64,000 nt of DNA from Hungatella sp. UBA4396 (GTDB taxonomy: Bacteria > Bacillota > Clostridia > Lachnospirales > Lachnospiraceae): contig DGRE01000041.1 in assembly GCA_002389905.1 (NCBI GenBank), positions 62,001 to 126,000 of the forward strand, given 5' to 3'. Shown here one piece after another: positions 24,599 to 33,127 of this stretch. The notes beneath the pieces are model-generated. The model made no database searches. It was not told the origin of the DNA and saw only the letters and a program-made list of their open reading frames with translations. Each line of letters opens with the position of its first letter. The stretch's first letter is position 1. The position numbers and the translations under genes are program-made.

Positions 24599-25310
24599 TG
24601 TCCAGCACCTCCAGGAACGCATGCTCCAGACTGGAGTCTCCCCGTACATCCTCGGTGCTGCCGCAGGCAATCAGCTTGCCATTTTTGATAATACCGATAC
24701 GGTTACACAGCTTTTCAGCCACATCCAGCACATGGGTGGAAAAGAAGATGGCTCCTCCTTCGTCACACATTTCCTTCATCATTTCTTTTAACCGAAAAGC
24801 AGCTGACGGATCCAATCCAACAAAAGGCTCATCCAGCACCAGAAGACGGGGCTTGTGCAAAAAGGCAGAGATAAGTGCCAGCTTCTGTTTCATTCCGTGG
24901 GAGTAGGAGCCGATTAAATCCCCCAGACTGGCGGTCAATTCCAGTCTTCCGGCATAATCTGCAATTCGTGTCTCCCGTTCTTGCTTGTCTACCTTAAAAA
25001 TATCGGCAATGAAAGACAGGTATTGGATGCCGGTGAGATAGTCATAAAGATCGGGGTTATCCGGCAGGTAGGCGGTAACTTGTTTGCAGGCCAAAGGTTC
25101 ATCCTGCAGGGAATGACCGTCAACCATAATATTGCCATGTTCAAATTCTAATACCCCTACCGCGGATCGGATCGCAGTGGTCTTGCCTGCACCGTTGTGT
25201 CCGATAAAACCAAAGAGATCTCCTGCATGGACGCTGAGACTCAAGTCATCCACCGCTTTTTTATTTCCATAAGCCTTGGTCAGATGTTCTATGCGCAGAA
25301 TTTCACTCAT
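24591..25310 (-). CDS. ABC transporter ATP-binding protein
   Basis: 239-aa ATPase of an exporter-type ABC system. Walker A GHNGAGKTT (about 36-44), Q-loop region, signature YSHGMKQKLAL (in place of LSGGQ), Walker B LLVLDEPFVGLD and H-loop FSTHVLD are all visible. The N-terminus ILRIEHLTKAYGNKKAVDDL is standard. Its start overlaps the stop of the HTH regulator by four bases and it overlaps the permease, giving one compact regulator-ATPase-permease operon. Confidence 0.93.
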   Translation of the reverse strand: MSEILRIEHLTKAYGNKKAVDDLSLSVHAGDLFGFIGHNGAGKTTAIRSAVGVLEFEHGNIMVDGHSLQDEPLACKQVTAYLPDNPDLYDYLTGIQYLSFIADIFKVDKQERETRIADYAGRLELTASLGDLIGSYSHGMKQKLALISAFLHKPRLLVLDEPFVGLDPSAAFRLKEMMKEMCDEGGAIFFSTHVLDVAEKLCNRIGIIKNGKLIACGSTEDVRGDSSLEHAFLEVLDND

Positions 25311-25873
25311 TTTTGCTCTCCTCCTTCTTTTGGTGGTGTGATAATAATTGCCAGGGAATGCATCTTTCTGCCTGGTTTTGCCGCCTGTTCCGGCGTGCGG
25401 TAGGGTGCGGTCAGTTCCCCGATTTTAAGCATTAATTCTTCCAGCTCCTCCAGATTCACCGCAATGGGACCGGTGGAAAAGCCCGAACCGTCCTTTAAGA
25501 TATTAATATCATCACGGGCGGCGTAATCGGCAAATTCCCGCATGAGAGCGGCTGAAAACTGGGCAAACAGGCTCATATAGACATCTCCCCGGTTCTCTTC
25601 CAACAGGCGGGGGATGTCCTGGGCAGTGTCCATGTCTATTGCATAGACCTTTTCCACCACCGCACGTACCGGCCGTTCTTCCGCTATTTGCAATACACCG
25701 TATTTGACCATTTTTCCCAGATGCCGGTACAGAGAGGCTTGAGGAATGTCGGGCAGTGCTTTAGCCAGCTCTTTGGCAGTGGCGGTTTTTCTTGCTGTAA
25801 TCTCCATCAGGATTCTGCTGTCGGTGGGGTCTACAAAGCAGGATATCAGGTTTTTCATGGTTTTATGGTTCAT
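25307..25873 (-). CDS. ArsR-like winged-helix regulator of the ABC operon
   Basis: 188-aa protein with an N-terminal winged helix: DSRILMEITARKTATAKELA, then IPQASLYRHLGKMVKYGVLQ and the wing with AEERPVRAVVEKVYAI. The C-terminal part is a family-specific domain found with ABC exporters. It is the first gene of the operon and is preceded by a near-perfect inverted repeat (25901-25929) in the promoter region, so autoregulation and release by the transported compound are likely. Confidence 0.85.
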   Translation of the reverse strand: MNHKTMKNLISCFVDPTDSRILMEITARKTATAKELAKALPDIPQASLYRHLGKMVKYGVLQIAEERPVRAVVEKVYAIDMDTAQDIPRLLEENRGDVYMSLFAQFSAALMREFADYAARDDINILKDGSGFSTGPIAVNLEELEELMLKIGELTAPYRTPEQAAKPGRKMHSLAIIITPPKEGGEQK

Positions 25874-25900
25874 ATTATGCCTCCTAATACTATCACTTAT

Positions 25901-25944
25901 AATAATGTTATCACATTGATAATATTATTGCAATTGATAATATA
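25901..25944 (-). promoter_or_regulatory. Inverted-repeat operator before the ABC-exporter operon
   Basis: AATAATGTTATCA (25901-25913) and TGATAATATTATT (25917-25929) form an inverted repeat with 3-base spacing and one mismatch. A further half-site TTGATAATATA follows at 25934-25944. The location just upstream of the winged-helix gene suggests its own operator. Confidence 0.6.
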
Positions 25945-26130
25945 TGGATATTGAAACAAAAGTACCATAAAAGTTTGATGGCCGGTCCGTCTGTGTAAAT
26001 TGGCCGTTAAGTAAATTTAAATTCGAATAGAGGGATTGCATGGTAAATAAAACAGATGTTATTGAAATAATAAGATATGATGAAGAAAATAAAATTAACA
26101 TTTAACCAACAAATTAATTTTCACCCCGAA

Positions 26131-26168
26131 ACAGCCACAGTCTGAGCAGCGGATTGTGGCTGTTTTTT
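26131..26168. terminator. Hairpin at the 3' end of the DeoR gene
   Basis: AACAGCCACA and TGTGGCTGTT form a 10-bp stem, with TTTTTTC on the plus-strand side. The T run favours termination of rightward transcripts, while it also lies just beyond the stop of the leftward DeoR gene. Direction is therefore uncertain. Confidence 0.5.
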
Positions 26169-26923
26169 CAGCTTTTAATAATATGGCAATGTTTCTGATA
26201 TTTCTGATAGGTCTCTTCATCAATTTTGGAATCCGTAATAATTGCTGTAATCCGGCCAATATCAGTAATTTTGTATTGAGAAATTCTATCAAATTTGCTG
26301 TTTTCACATAAAAAGAACACCTCGGAGCTGTTCTTGACAATTGCCCGTTTGCTGTTTGCTTCGATATCACTTACGGTGGAAAGGCCAAAGGAGATATCGA
26401 TTCCATTGGCTCCAAGGAAAGCCTGATCAAAATGAATCTGCTGTATCTGTTGAAGGCTGCTCATCCCCTCAATGGTCCGTGCGTGGTGTATGTAATTGCC
26501 GCCTAATATAATTAAGTTACACTCAGCCCGCTGAGAGAGCGTATTAAATACATCCAGGGAATTTGTAGCAACGGTCAAATTCTTCACTTGTAAATTCTGC
26601 ACCATCAAATTCGTAATTGTACTGGTCCCAACAAAAATTACTGTATCTGGTTTGACAAGAGCGGCTGCTGTCTGAGCAATTTTTAACTTCTGGGTAAAAT
26701 GAATACCACGTTTTGCATTATAGTTATAATCGTTCTTCGTATGATCAAGAACTATAGCACCACCGTGGGTGCGTTTGATGAGACCTGTACTTTCCAGGGA
26801 AGTGAGATCCCGGCGAATTGTAGATTCTGAAACCTGGTATACTTTGGATAAAGTGGATACATTCACACTTCCTTTCATTTGAATTTTATTCAAAATGGAT
26901 ATTCTTCTCTCTTCTTCAAACAT
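26168..26923 (-). CDS. DeoR-family regulator of the first GRE-PTS locus
   Basis: 251-aa sugar-phosphate-responsive repressor. The N-terminal winged helix has EEERRISILNKIQMKGSVNV and the DeoR signature VSESTIRRDLTSLESTGLIKRTHGGA. The C-terminal effector domain includes FVGTSTITNLMVQNL and FLGANGIDISFGLST. Start: AAGGAG precedes the ATG at 26923; a longer open frame to 27070 lacks family sequence. It is divergent from the PTS-GRE operon, with 10-bp-phased repeats at 27067-27083 between them. The inducer is presumably the phosphorylated PTS substrate or its product. Confidence 0.9.
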   Translation of the reverse strand: MFEEERRISILNKIQMKGSVNVSTLSKVYQVSESTIRRDLTSLESTGLIKRTHGGAIVLDHTKNDYNYNAKRGIHFTQKLKIAQTAAALVKPDTVIFVGTSTITNLMVQNLQVKNLTVATNSLDVFNTLSQRAECNLIILGGNYIHHARTIEGMSSLQQIQQIHFDQAFLGANGIDISFGLSTVSDIEANSKRAIVKNSSEVFFLCENSKFDRISQYKITDIGRITAIITDSKIDEETYQKYQKHCHIIKS

Positions 26924-27066
26924 AAATAATACTCCTTTCATGGCTAATATAGCACAAATGAGCATAATGAGCAAGATTATGGAAGAATAAAATCGAAAAC
27001 CCTGTAAAACTGGCGTCATATTATTGTTGTGAACTTTCCATAATGATAAAATGATTATAACAAAGC

Positions 27067-27083
27067 ACAATCAGTAACAATCA
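27067..27083 (+). promoter_or_regulatory. Candidate DeoR operator (10-bp-phased direct repeat)
   Basis: ACAATCA occurs at 27067-27073 and again at 27077-27083, one helical turn apart, 20 bases before the PTS IIA start. Phased direct repeats are a common DeoR-family site type. Function is inferred. Confidence 0.4.
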
Positions 27084-27103
27084 ATCACCCAAAGGAGGCT
27101 TTA

Positions 27104-27541
27104 ATGAGAATTGAAGAAATTTTTATGAAGGAAGGTGGTTTTGTCAAATTAAAGGGCAATACCAAGGGGGAGATCCTGGAACAGATGACTCAAGCTCTCT
27201 ATAACGGAGGCTGCATACAGGATAAGGATGCTTTTATGGAAGCCTTATATGTACGGGAGCTGGAAGGAACTACCAGTGTGGGGGAGGAGATTGCCATTCC
27301 TCATGGAATAAGCGATACGGTTAAGAAAACCGCATTTGTATATGGTTACCATGAAGAAGGAATCTTTTATGATGCGGGAGATGATCAGAAAACCAAATAT
27401 TTTTTTGGTCTAGCAATACCAAGTGACAGAAGCGGTCAAATTGAACTGTTAAGTGAGCTTGCCCGCAAGATTATGCAACCAGAATTTAAAGCAAGGTTGG
27501 AAAATGTAACTAGTGCAGAAGATTTCTTAAAAGTTCTATAG
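27104..27541 (+). CDS. PTS fructose-family EIIA protein
   Basis: 145-aa soluble PTS component with the EIIA (fructose/mannitol) fold. The phospho-accepting His67 lies in EEIAIPHGISDTV. It accepts phosphate from HPr and gives it to the EIIB domain of the next gene. AAAGGAGG precedes the ATG. This is the first gene of an operon EIIA - EIIBC - GRE - activase, with gaps of only a few bases. Family membership points to a hexose, hexitol or anhydro-hexitol as cargo. Confidence 0.92.
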   Translation: MRIEEIFMKEGGFVKLKGNTKGEILEQMTQALYNGGCIQDKDAFMEALYVRELEGTTSVGEEIAIPHGISDTVKKTAFVYGYHEEGIFYDAGDDQKTKYFFGLAIPSDRSGQIELLSELARKIMQPEFKARLENVTSAEDFLKVL

Positions 27542-27559
27542 TAGATGGAGGGGAATGTC

Positions 27560-28936
27560 GTGGATAAATATATCATTGCAGTAACAGCGTGTCCAACCGG
27601 AATTGCACATACCTATATGGCGGCAGAAAAGTTAGCAGTGGTTGGAAAAGAAATGGGGTATGAGGTAAAAGTTGAGACTCAGGGGACTTCTGGGGCACAA
27701 AATATACTGACGGAAGAAGATATTGCCAGAGCAGATGGAATCATCCTTGCGGTGGATAAGGAAATTGATGAGAGCCGTTTTGCCGGAAAGCATGTACTTA
27801 AAACCAGTGTGGGAAGTGCGATTAAAGAATCCAAAAAGTTAATTGAAAATGCGGTAAGCAAAACCAATACAGTCGTGATAACCGCGAAAAAAGGTGATGA
27901 GCAGAAGACACTGTCCACCCAGGGAGCTAAAAGCATATATAAACACATTATGGCCGGTGTATCTTACATGCTGCCAATTGTGGTTGCCGGTGGTATCTTA
28001 ACTGCGATTTCATTTGCCTTTGGTATTTATGCCTTCCAGGAAGAGGGAAGTCTGGCATGGGCACTTTTTCAGACTGGGGCAGCCGGAGCGTTAGGTCTTA
28101 TGGTACCTGTACTGTCTGCATACATCGCTCACTCCATAGCTGATAAAGCCGGATTTGCAGCCGGTTTAGTCGGCGGCTGGCTGGCCAATTCGGTTGGAGC
28201 TGGATTCTTAGGTGGTATGCTGGCTGGTTTTATTGCTGGTTATGTTACGCTGTTTTTAAACAAAGCAATTCGCCTTCCGGTAACATTCAGAGGAATTAAA
28301 GATATTCTGATTGTACCAATTTTATCGGTGGCAACCGTAGGTCTATTAATGCTTTATGTAATCGGGACTCCGATTCAGGCTTTAAATAATGGTATTTCCT
28401 TTATGCTTCAGGCATTAAGCGGCGGAAGCATAGTTGCAATGGGTATTGTCTTTGGAATCCTGTATTGGGATTTGGGCGGCCCTTTTTCCAAGGTTTTGTA
28501 TGCATTTGCTGTGGGAATGATTGCAGAAGGCGTATATGAACCAATGGCAGCAGTCATTGTATGCGGTATGATTCCGCCTCTTGGTATGGCAGTTGCCACA
28601 TTCATTAGGCCAAACCTCTGGACCCAAGAACAAAAAGAAGCAGGTAAAGCCTCCCTTTTCTTAGGACTCAGCTATATTACAGAAGGAGCAATTCCTTTTG
28701 CAGCAGAGAAACCTCTGATTGTACTTCCCTCCTGCGTTGTTGGCGGAGCTGTAGGCGCAATTGTATCTCTGTCAATGAATACAGGAATTGTAGCTCCTCA
28801 TGGAGGTATTTTTCTCCTTTTGATACCAAATGCAGTTCACAACCCAGCTGGATTTTTAATCGCTCTGGCAATTGGAACAGTGGTAACAGCGGTTATGGCA
28901 ACCGTATTAAAAACCCTTGAAATGAATAGAAAGTGA
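27560..28936 (+). CDS. PTS fructose-family EIIBC permease
   Basis: 458-aa fused EIIB-EIIC. The EIIB active Cys lies in the N-terminal VTACPTGIAHTYMAAEKL; a linker at about 100-125 leads to an EIIC domain of about ten helices (for example AGFAAGLVGGWLANSVGAGFLGG, then SYITEGAIPFAAEKP and GIVAPHGGIFLL). The start is taken at GTG 27560 because GGAGGGG is 6 bases upstream; ATG at 27545 overlaps that site. It imports and phosphorylates its sugar, whose phosphate would be the substrate of the GRE encoded 10 bases downstream. Confidence 0.91.
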   Translation: MDKYIIAVTACPTGIAHTYMAAEKLAVVGKEMGYEVKVETQGTSGAQNILTEEDIARADGIILAVDKEIDESRFAGKHVLKTSVGSAIKESKKLIENAVSKTNTVVITAKKGDEQKTLSTQGAKSIYKHIMAGVSYMLPIVVAGGILTAISFAFGIYAFQEEGSLAWALFQTGAAGALGLMVPVLSAYIAHSIADKAGFAAGLVGGWLANSVGAGFLGGMLAGFIAGYVTLFLNKAIRLPVTFRGIKDILIVPILSVATVGLLMLYVIGTPIQALNNGISFMLQALSGGSIVAMGIVFGILYWDLGGPFSKVLYAFAVGMIAEGVYEPMAAVIVCGMIPPLGMAVATFIRPNLWTQEQKEAGKASLFLGLSYITEGAIPFAAEKPLIVLPSCVVGGAVGAIVSLSMNTGIVAPHGGIFLLLIPNAVHNPAGFLIALAIGTVVTAVMATVLKTLEMNRK

Positions 28937-28945
28937 TGGTTATGA

Positions 28946-31228
28946 ATGAATAATAAAAACGTAGCTGAGATTGTAGAAATCAGTAAAAAGATCCCCTGTG
29001 AAAAGTCCATAGAGGGGCAGATTGAAATTATGGAGCAGTATACAGAAACATATCAAAGATTTAGTGGTCAGTCTTTGGCAAAGCGGGAGATTGAATGCTT
29101 AAAGGTATTGTTTCCGAAACTTTTCCGAAAAATTGAAAGCACGGACATTATTATCGGCCGGAGCGATGTGTTGCCTATTGGTTTTGGCTGCGTCACTTCA
29201 GTCGGTGGTGTTGGACATTATTGTGTATTCAGTAAAATGGAAAAGATGCGTCAGGATTCTGGCGATCCGGAACTGATTGAACGTCTCAACCGCCTGGAAA
29301 AGTTTTGGGATACCCATGATACACGCAGTCTGTTTTTCCAGGAGAGGCTTACAGAGACTACTTTGGGGAAATTTGTGGATGCAAAATATCCTGCAATTTT
29401 AACAGCCCGGCTTAGCGGAATGTATTTGGATTATCCGAAATTAATCCGCTTAGGTGTTCCGGGACTCGAAGCCGAAATTGAAGGCTGTATGAAAAATGAG
29501 CAGGATGAAGAAAAAATCGATCTTTACCAGTGCTTTTTAGAATGCCTGCAGCTGCTGCGTGAATCAATCAAATACCATATTGAGATGTGCAAAAAAGAGA
29601 AGGAAGACAGTGCAGACCAAAAACGTAAGAAACAGATGGATGTTCTTACAGAAGCCCTTGAGCATCTGCTTATAAGCAAACCGGCAACCATGATTGAAGG
29701 AATTGAACTGGCCTGGATTTATACCATGATATCAAGCGTTGTAAACTATGGCCGGATGGATGTATACCTGGGAGAACTTTTGGAGCAGGATTTGAATGCC
29801 GGCAGATATACGGAAGAGGAAGCCATTGAATACATAAAATCTTTCTTCAAATTACTGGAGGCACGAAGAACCAATGTAAATGGCCGGGTTATTGTTGGCG
29901 GAAAAGGCAGAACCAATCCAAAAGCAGGAGATCTGTTCTGTAAACTGGCACTTAAGGCGGTTATGGCAAACCGTGATATTGAACCGCAGTTTACATTGAG
30001 AATTTATGAAGGGATGGATCAGGAAGTATACAACCTCGCTTTGGAGGTGATTGCTACTGGCTGTACCTATCCCATCTTATATAACGATGAAGTAAATATT
30101 CCTTCTGTGCAAAAAGCGCTGCGGGTGGATGAGGAGACTGCAAAAAATTATGTTCCCTTTGGATGCGGAGAATTGGTTATCTCAGGACAAAGTGTGGGGA
30201 CACCCAATGCTTGCATGAACCTGCTTAAGATTCTCAACATCTCCTTGAATGCAGGAATTGATCCCTGGGATGGTAAGGATAAGAGTGGCGGACTTGAAAT
30301 GAAGGCGGCAGAAGATATAAACAGTTTTGAAGATGTGTATGCTCAGTATGCCAAACTGCTTGAGTATTATATCGTTAAAACAGCCAATGCCCACAAATAT
30401 TCTTATGAGTTAATGAACACTCAGGTGAAATTCTTATTTACTTCTTTATTAACAGATGACTGTATCGCCAGAGGAAAAGCTGTTTTGGATGGCGGTGCCA
30501 GATATCTTGGCGGGACCAACGAGACTTACGGCAATATCAATGCCAGTGATTCGCTTACGGCAATCAAATACTGGGTATTCGACAAAAAGAAATATACTCT
30601 TCGCCAGGTTGTGGATGGGATCTGTTCCAACTTTGAAGGGGCCCAGGAAATGAGAAATGATTTAATTGATGCACCAAAATACGGCAATGACTTACTGTAT
30701 GCGGATGAGATCACAGCCCGGCTTCATGAATTTGTTTGTAACAAAGTTGCAGAACAGGCTGATCGATTAGGATTCCATTCTTATAACGTTGTGGTCATTA
30801 ATAACCAGGTTAATACGGAGTGGGGCCGCAAAACCAGTGCTTCGGCAGACGGCAGATTAAGCGGTGTTTACATGAACAATGGAAACAATCCCCAGGGAGG
30901 TGCGGATAAAAATGGTCCGACCGCGATGCTTAACAGCCTTGTACGCCTTAAAACCGATATCCATGCCGGTTCCGTGCAGAATATGAAATTCAGCCGTTCG
31001 CTTTTTGCGACAAAGATGGAAAACATCAAAGCTCTGCTTCGTACTTATTTCAAGAAGGGCGGCGGACAGATCATGATTTCCGTTGTCAGCAAGGGAGAGC
31101 TGGAAGATGCGTATCAGAATCCGGAAAAATATCCAAACCTTTTGGTGAGAGTTGGCGGGTTCAGTGCTAAATTTGTAAATCTGGATAAAGATGTGCAGCT
31201 TGAAGTTATTTCACGAACCTTAAACTAA
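28946..31228 (+). CDS. Glycyl radical enzyme, C-O-lyase/dehydratase type, PTS-linked
   Basis: 760-aa glycyl radical enzyme of the pyruvate-formate-lyase superfamily. The radical-bearing Gly738 is in VRVGGFSAKF near the C-terminus. The thiyl Cys407 and a potential base Glu409 are in VPFGCGELVISGQSVGTPN; the CxE pattern belongs to eliminases and dehydratases, but the middle residue is Gly where most have Val or Ile. PFL's Cys-Cys pair is absent, so this is not a formate lyase. The gene follows a fructose-type PTS and precedes its own activase. E. coli PflD and YbiW, also PTS- or aldolase-linked, open 1,5-anhydrohexitol 6-phosphates; a similar reaction is the leading hypothesis here. Confidence 0.88.
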   Translation: MNNKNVAEIVEISKKIPCEKSIEGQIEIMEQYTETYQRFSGQSLAKREIECLKVLFPKLFRKIESTDIIIGRSDVLPIGFGCVTSVGGVGHYCVFSKMEKMRQDSGDPELIERLNRLEKFWDTHDTRSLFFQERLTETTLGKFVDAKYPAILTARLSGMYLDYPKLIRLGVPGLEAEIEGCMKNEQDEEKIDLYQCFLECLQLLRESIKYHIEMCKKEKEDSADQKRKKQMDVLTEALEHLLISKPATMIEGIELAWIYTMISSVVNYGRMDVYLGELLEQDLNAGRYTEEEAIEYIKSFFKLLEARRTNVNGRVIVGGKGRTNPKAGDLFCKLALKAVMANRDIEPQFTLRIYEGMDQEVYNLALEVIATGCTYPILYNDEVNIPSVQKALRVDEETAKNYVPFGCGELVISGQSVGTPNACMNLLKILNISLNAGIDPWDGKDKSGGLEMKAAEDINSFEDVYAQYAKLLEYYIVKTANAHKYSYELMNTQVKFLFTSLLTDDCIARGKAVLDGGARYLGGTNETYGNINASDSLTAIKYWVFDKKKYTLRQVVDGICSNFEGAQEMRNDLIDAPKYGNDLLYADEITARLHEFVCNKVAEQADRLGFHSYNVVVINNQVNTEWGRKTSASADGRLSGVYMNNGNNPQGGADKNGPTAMLNSLVRLKTDIHAGSVQNMKFSRSLFATKMENIKALLRTYFKKGGGQIMISVVSKGELEDAYQNPEKYPNLLVRVGGFSAKFVNLDKDVQLEVISRTLN

Positions 31229-31241
31229 TCAGGTGAATAAT

Positions 31242-32135
31242 ATGGGAATCATTTTTGATATACAGCGTTTTTGTGTAAATGATGGTCCCGGGATTCGCAG
31301 CACCATATTTTTAAAAGGCTGTCCGCTTAAATGCTTGTGGTGTCACAATCCTGAGTCTAATTTACGAGGCAGGCAGCTTTACTGTGATTGGCAGAAGTGC
31401 ACTCACTGCGGAAACTGTGTTTCCGCATGTGAGTATGGTGTTCATCAAATGGTGAATGGCAAACATACCATACAGTTTGATAAGTGTACTGTGAGTGAAG
31501 CATGTATTAAGGTCTGTCCAAACCAGGCTCTCGGCATCTACGGAGAAGAAAAAGAGATTGACGAAATCGTGGCGGAAGTAATGAAGGATGTGGATTTTTA
31601 TGATTCATCCGGAGGCGGTGTTACGATCAGCGGTGGGGAGCCCATGTTCCAGTTTGAATTTGTTTTACAATTAGCAAAGAGCCTTAAAGAGAAAAATTTT
31701 CATGTCTGTATGGAAACCAGCGGGTTTGCCGGGACTAAACATTATGAGGAGATTGCTCCTTATATTGATTTATTTCTTTTTGACTATAAGGCAACCGGCG
31801 ATGAGCTTCACCAGGAATTAACCGGAGTGGGCAATGCTCTTATACTGGATAATTTGAAGATGCTCTTAAGTATCGGAAAGAAAGTGATCCTGCGGTGCCC
31901 GATTATACCTGGTTATAATCTTTCAGAAGAGCATTTAAAAATGATTGCCGCCATCAGCAAAGAGGGAGTGCAATCAGTGGAAATTATCCCTTACCATGAT
32001 ATGGGTATCGGAAAGGCTAAAAAAATTGGCTCTGATTTATTTTTAAAGGAAGTCAGGACACCGGAACAGACCGATGTTGAGGAATGGATTGAGTTTATGA
32101 AAGCAAACGGCGGAAGGTGCATTACTCAGGCGTAA
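31242..32135 (+). CDS. Glycyl radical enzyme activase (radical SAM)
   Basis: 297-aa activating enzyme that installs the glycyl radical on the preceding GRE. The radical-SAM Cys motif is CPLKCLWC near residue 26, preceded by VNDGPGIRSTIFLKG. An inserted ferredoxin-like domain has CTHCGNCVSAC and a second, partly altered Cys cluster CTVSEACIKVCP. SAM-binding segments include GGGVTISGGEPMFQ. ATG 31242 is preferred over GTG 31233 because AGGTG is then 6-7 bases upstream. It lies 13 bases after the GRE, and a bidirectional terminator follows. Confidence 0.92.
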   Translation: MGIIFDIQRFCVNDGPGIRSTIFLKGCPLKCLWCHNPESNLRGRQLYCDWQKCTHCGNCVSACEYGVHQMVNGKHTIQFDKCTVSEACIKVCPNQALGIYGEEKEIDEIVAEVMKDVDFYDSSGGGVTISGGEPMFQFEFVLQLAKSLKEKNFHVCMETSGFAGTKHYEEIAPYIDLFLFDYKATGDELHQELTGVGNALILDNLKMLLSIGKKVILRCPIIPGYNLSEEHLKMIAAISKEGVQSVEIIPYHDMGIGKAKKIGSDLFLKEVRTPEQTDVEEWIEFMKANGGRCITQA

Positions 32136-32164
32136 TAAATTAATCTGTCACTGTAATAAAAATG

Positions 32165-32220
32165 GGTTCCTTTCTGGTAAGAATTCAGGTATGAATATCT
32201 TATCAGAAAGGAACCTTTTC
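32165..32220. terminator. Bidirectional terminator between activase and aldolase genes
   Basis: GGTTCCTTTCTGGTAAGA pairs with TCTTATCAGAAAGGAACC (one G-T type mismatch) and is flanked by AAAAAT and TTTTC. It lies between two convergent genes and can serve both. Confidence 0.9.
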
Positions 32221-32254
32221 TCAAATGCCCAGCAGGTGCTTACTCCATGCCGCC

Positions 32255-33127
32255 TTACTTCATACAGAAAACTTTCATTGCCTTCAGTACATGTTCTTTT
32301 ATGGCAGCCTGAGCAGTTATTGCGATGTCATGATACTGAATGTTATCTTTATCCGTTTTTTTATCAAGGAACCGAATGACAGCATTGGCACCGTCAACAG
32401 CCATATAAGTATAATAATTTATTTTCCGGATGCCATTTTTAATTGCCCTTCTGAATTCGTCATCAGACACACCGGAACCGCCATGCATGACCAGTGGGAT
32501 GTTTGTCTTTTCCTTTATCAGTGCGATTCTGTTGAGATCCAGCACAGGCTTCATTTTATAAATTCCATGAGCGGTACCAAATGCAATAGCTAAGGCATCG
32601 ACAGAGGTTCTTTCTACAAAATCTTTTGCTGTATCCGGATCAGTATAGGAATCGGAGGCAGACTGATAATCATTGATTATTTTCCCTCCCTCGCCGGAGC
32701 CTGCATCAAATGAAAAGATGTGCCCCAATTCTCCTTCGACAGATACTCCCATGGAATGGGCGGCTTTAACGACTTCTTTGGTTTTTAGGACATTTTCCTC
32801 ATATGGAGCGCCGGAAGCATCAAACATAATAGAGGTAAATCCCAGTCTTAATGCTTTCATGCATTCCTCATAGTCGGTACCATGGTCCAAATGCACGCAT
32901 ATGGGGACAGATGCCTTTTTTCCGAGATCAAGCATGATCGGAGCAATAGTTTCTATGGGTATTAGCGCATTATGAACCTGTGCGTGCTGTAAGATGACCG
33001 GACAGTTCAGTTCTTCGGCAGAGCTGATAACTGCCATCAGTGTTTCTAAATTTGGTGCATTAAATGCTCCAATCGCGAATCCGCCTTGTTCTGCTATCTG
33101 AGTTATTTCCTTTAAATTCACTAACAT
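32255..33127 (-). CDS. Class II fructose-bisphosphate-type aldolase
   Basis: 290-aa zinc aldolase of the GatY/KbaY/FbaA superfamily. Landmarks: CVHLDHGTDYEECMKAL with catalytic Asp81 and Zn His82, EGELGHIF, Zn ligands His187 (FGTAHGIYKMKP) and His215 (LVMHGGSG). AAAAGGAGG precedes the ATG. It converges on the first GRE-activase operon. In E. coli the product of the related PTS-linked GREs is split by the class I aldolases FsaA/B; a class II aldolase here could do the equivalent step, giving glyceraldehyde 3-phosphate and a C3 ketone. This assignment is contextual. Confidence 0.88.
   Translation of the reverse strand: MLVNLKEITQIAEQGGFAIGAFNAPNLETLMAVISSAEELNCPVILQHAQVHNALIPIETIAPIMLDLGKKASVPICVHLDHGTDYEECMKALRLGFTSIMFDASGAPYEENVLKTKEVVKAAHSMGVSVEGELGHIFSFDAGSGEGGKIINDYQSASDSYTDPDTAKDFVERTSVDALAIAFGTAHGIYKMKPVLDLNRIALIKEKTNIPLVMHGGSGVSDDEFRRAIKNGIRKINYYTYMAVDGANAVIRFLDKKTDKDNIQYHDIAITAQAAIKEHVLKAMKVFCMK

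Noticed and set aside
28946..31228. Annotation of the GRE as pyruvate formate-lyase
   Set aside because: The adjacent Cys-Cys pair needed for formate-lyase chemistry is missing; the site is FGCGE, a CxE eliminase-type pattern.
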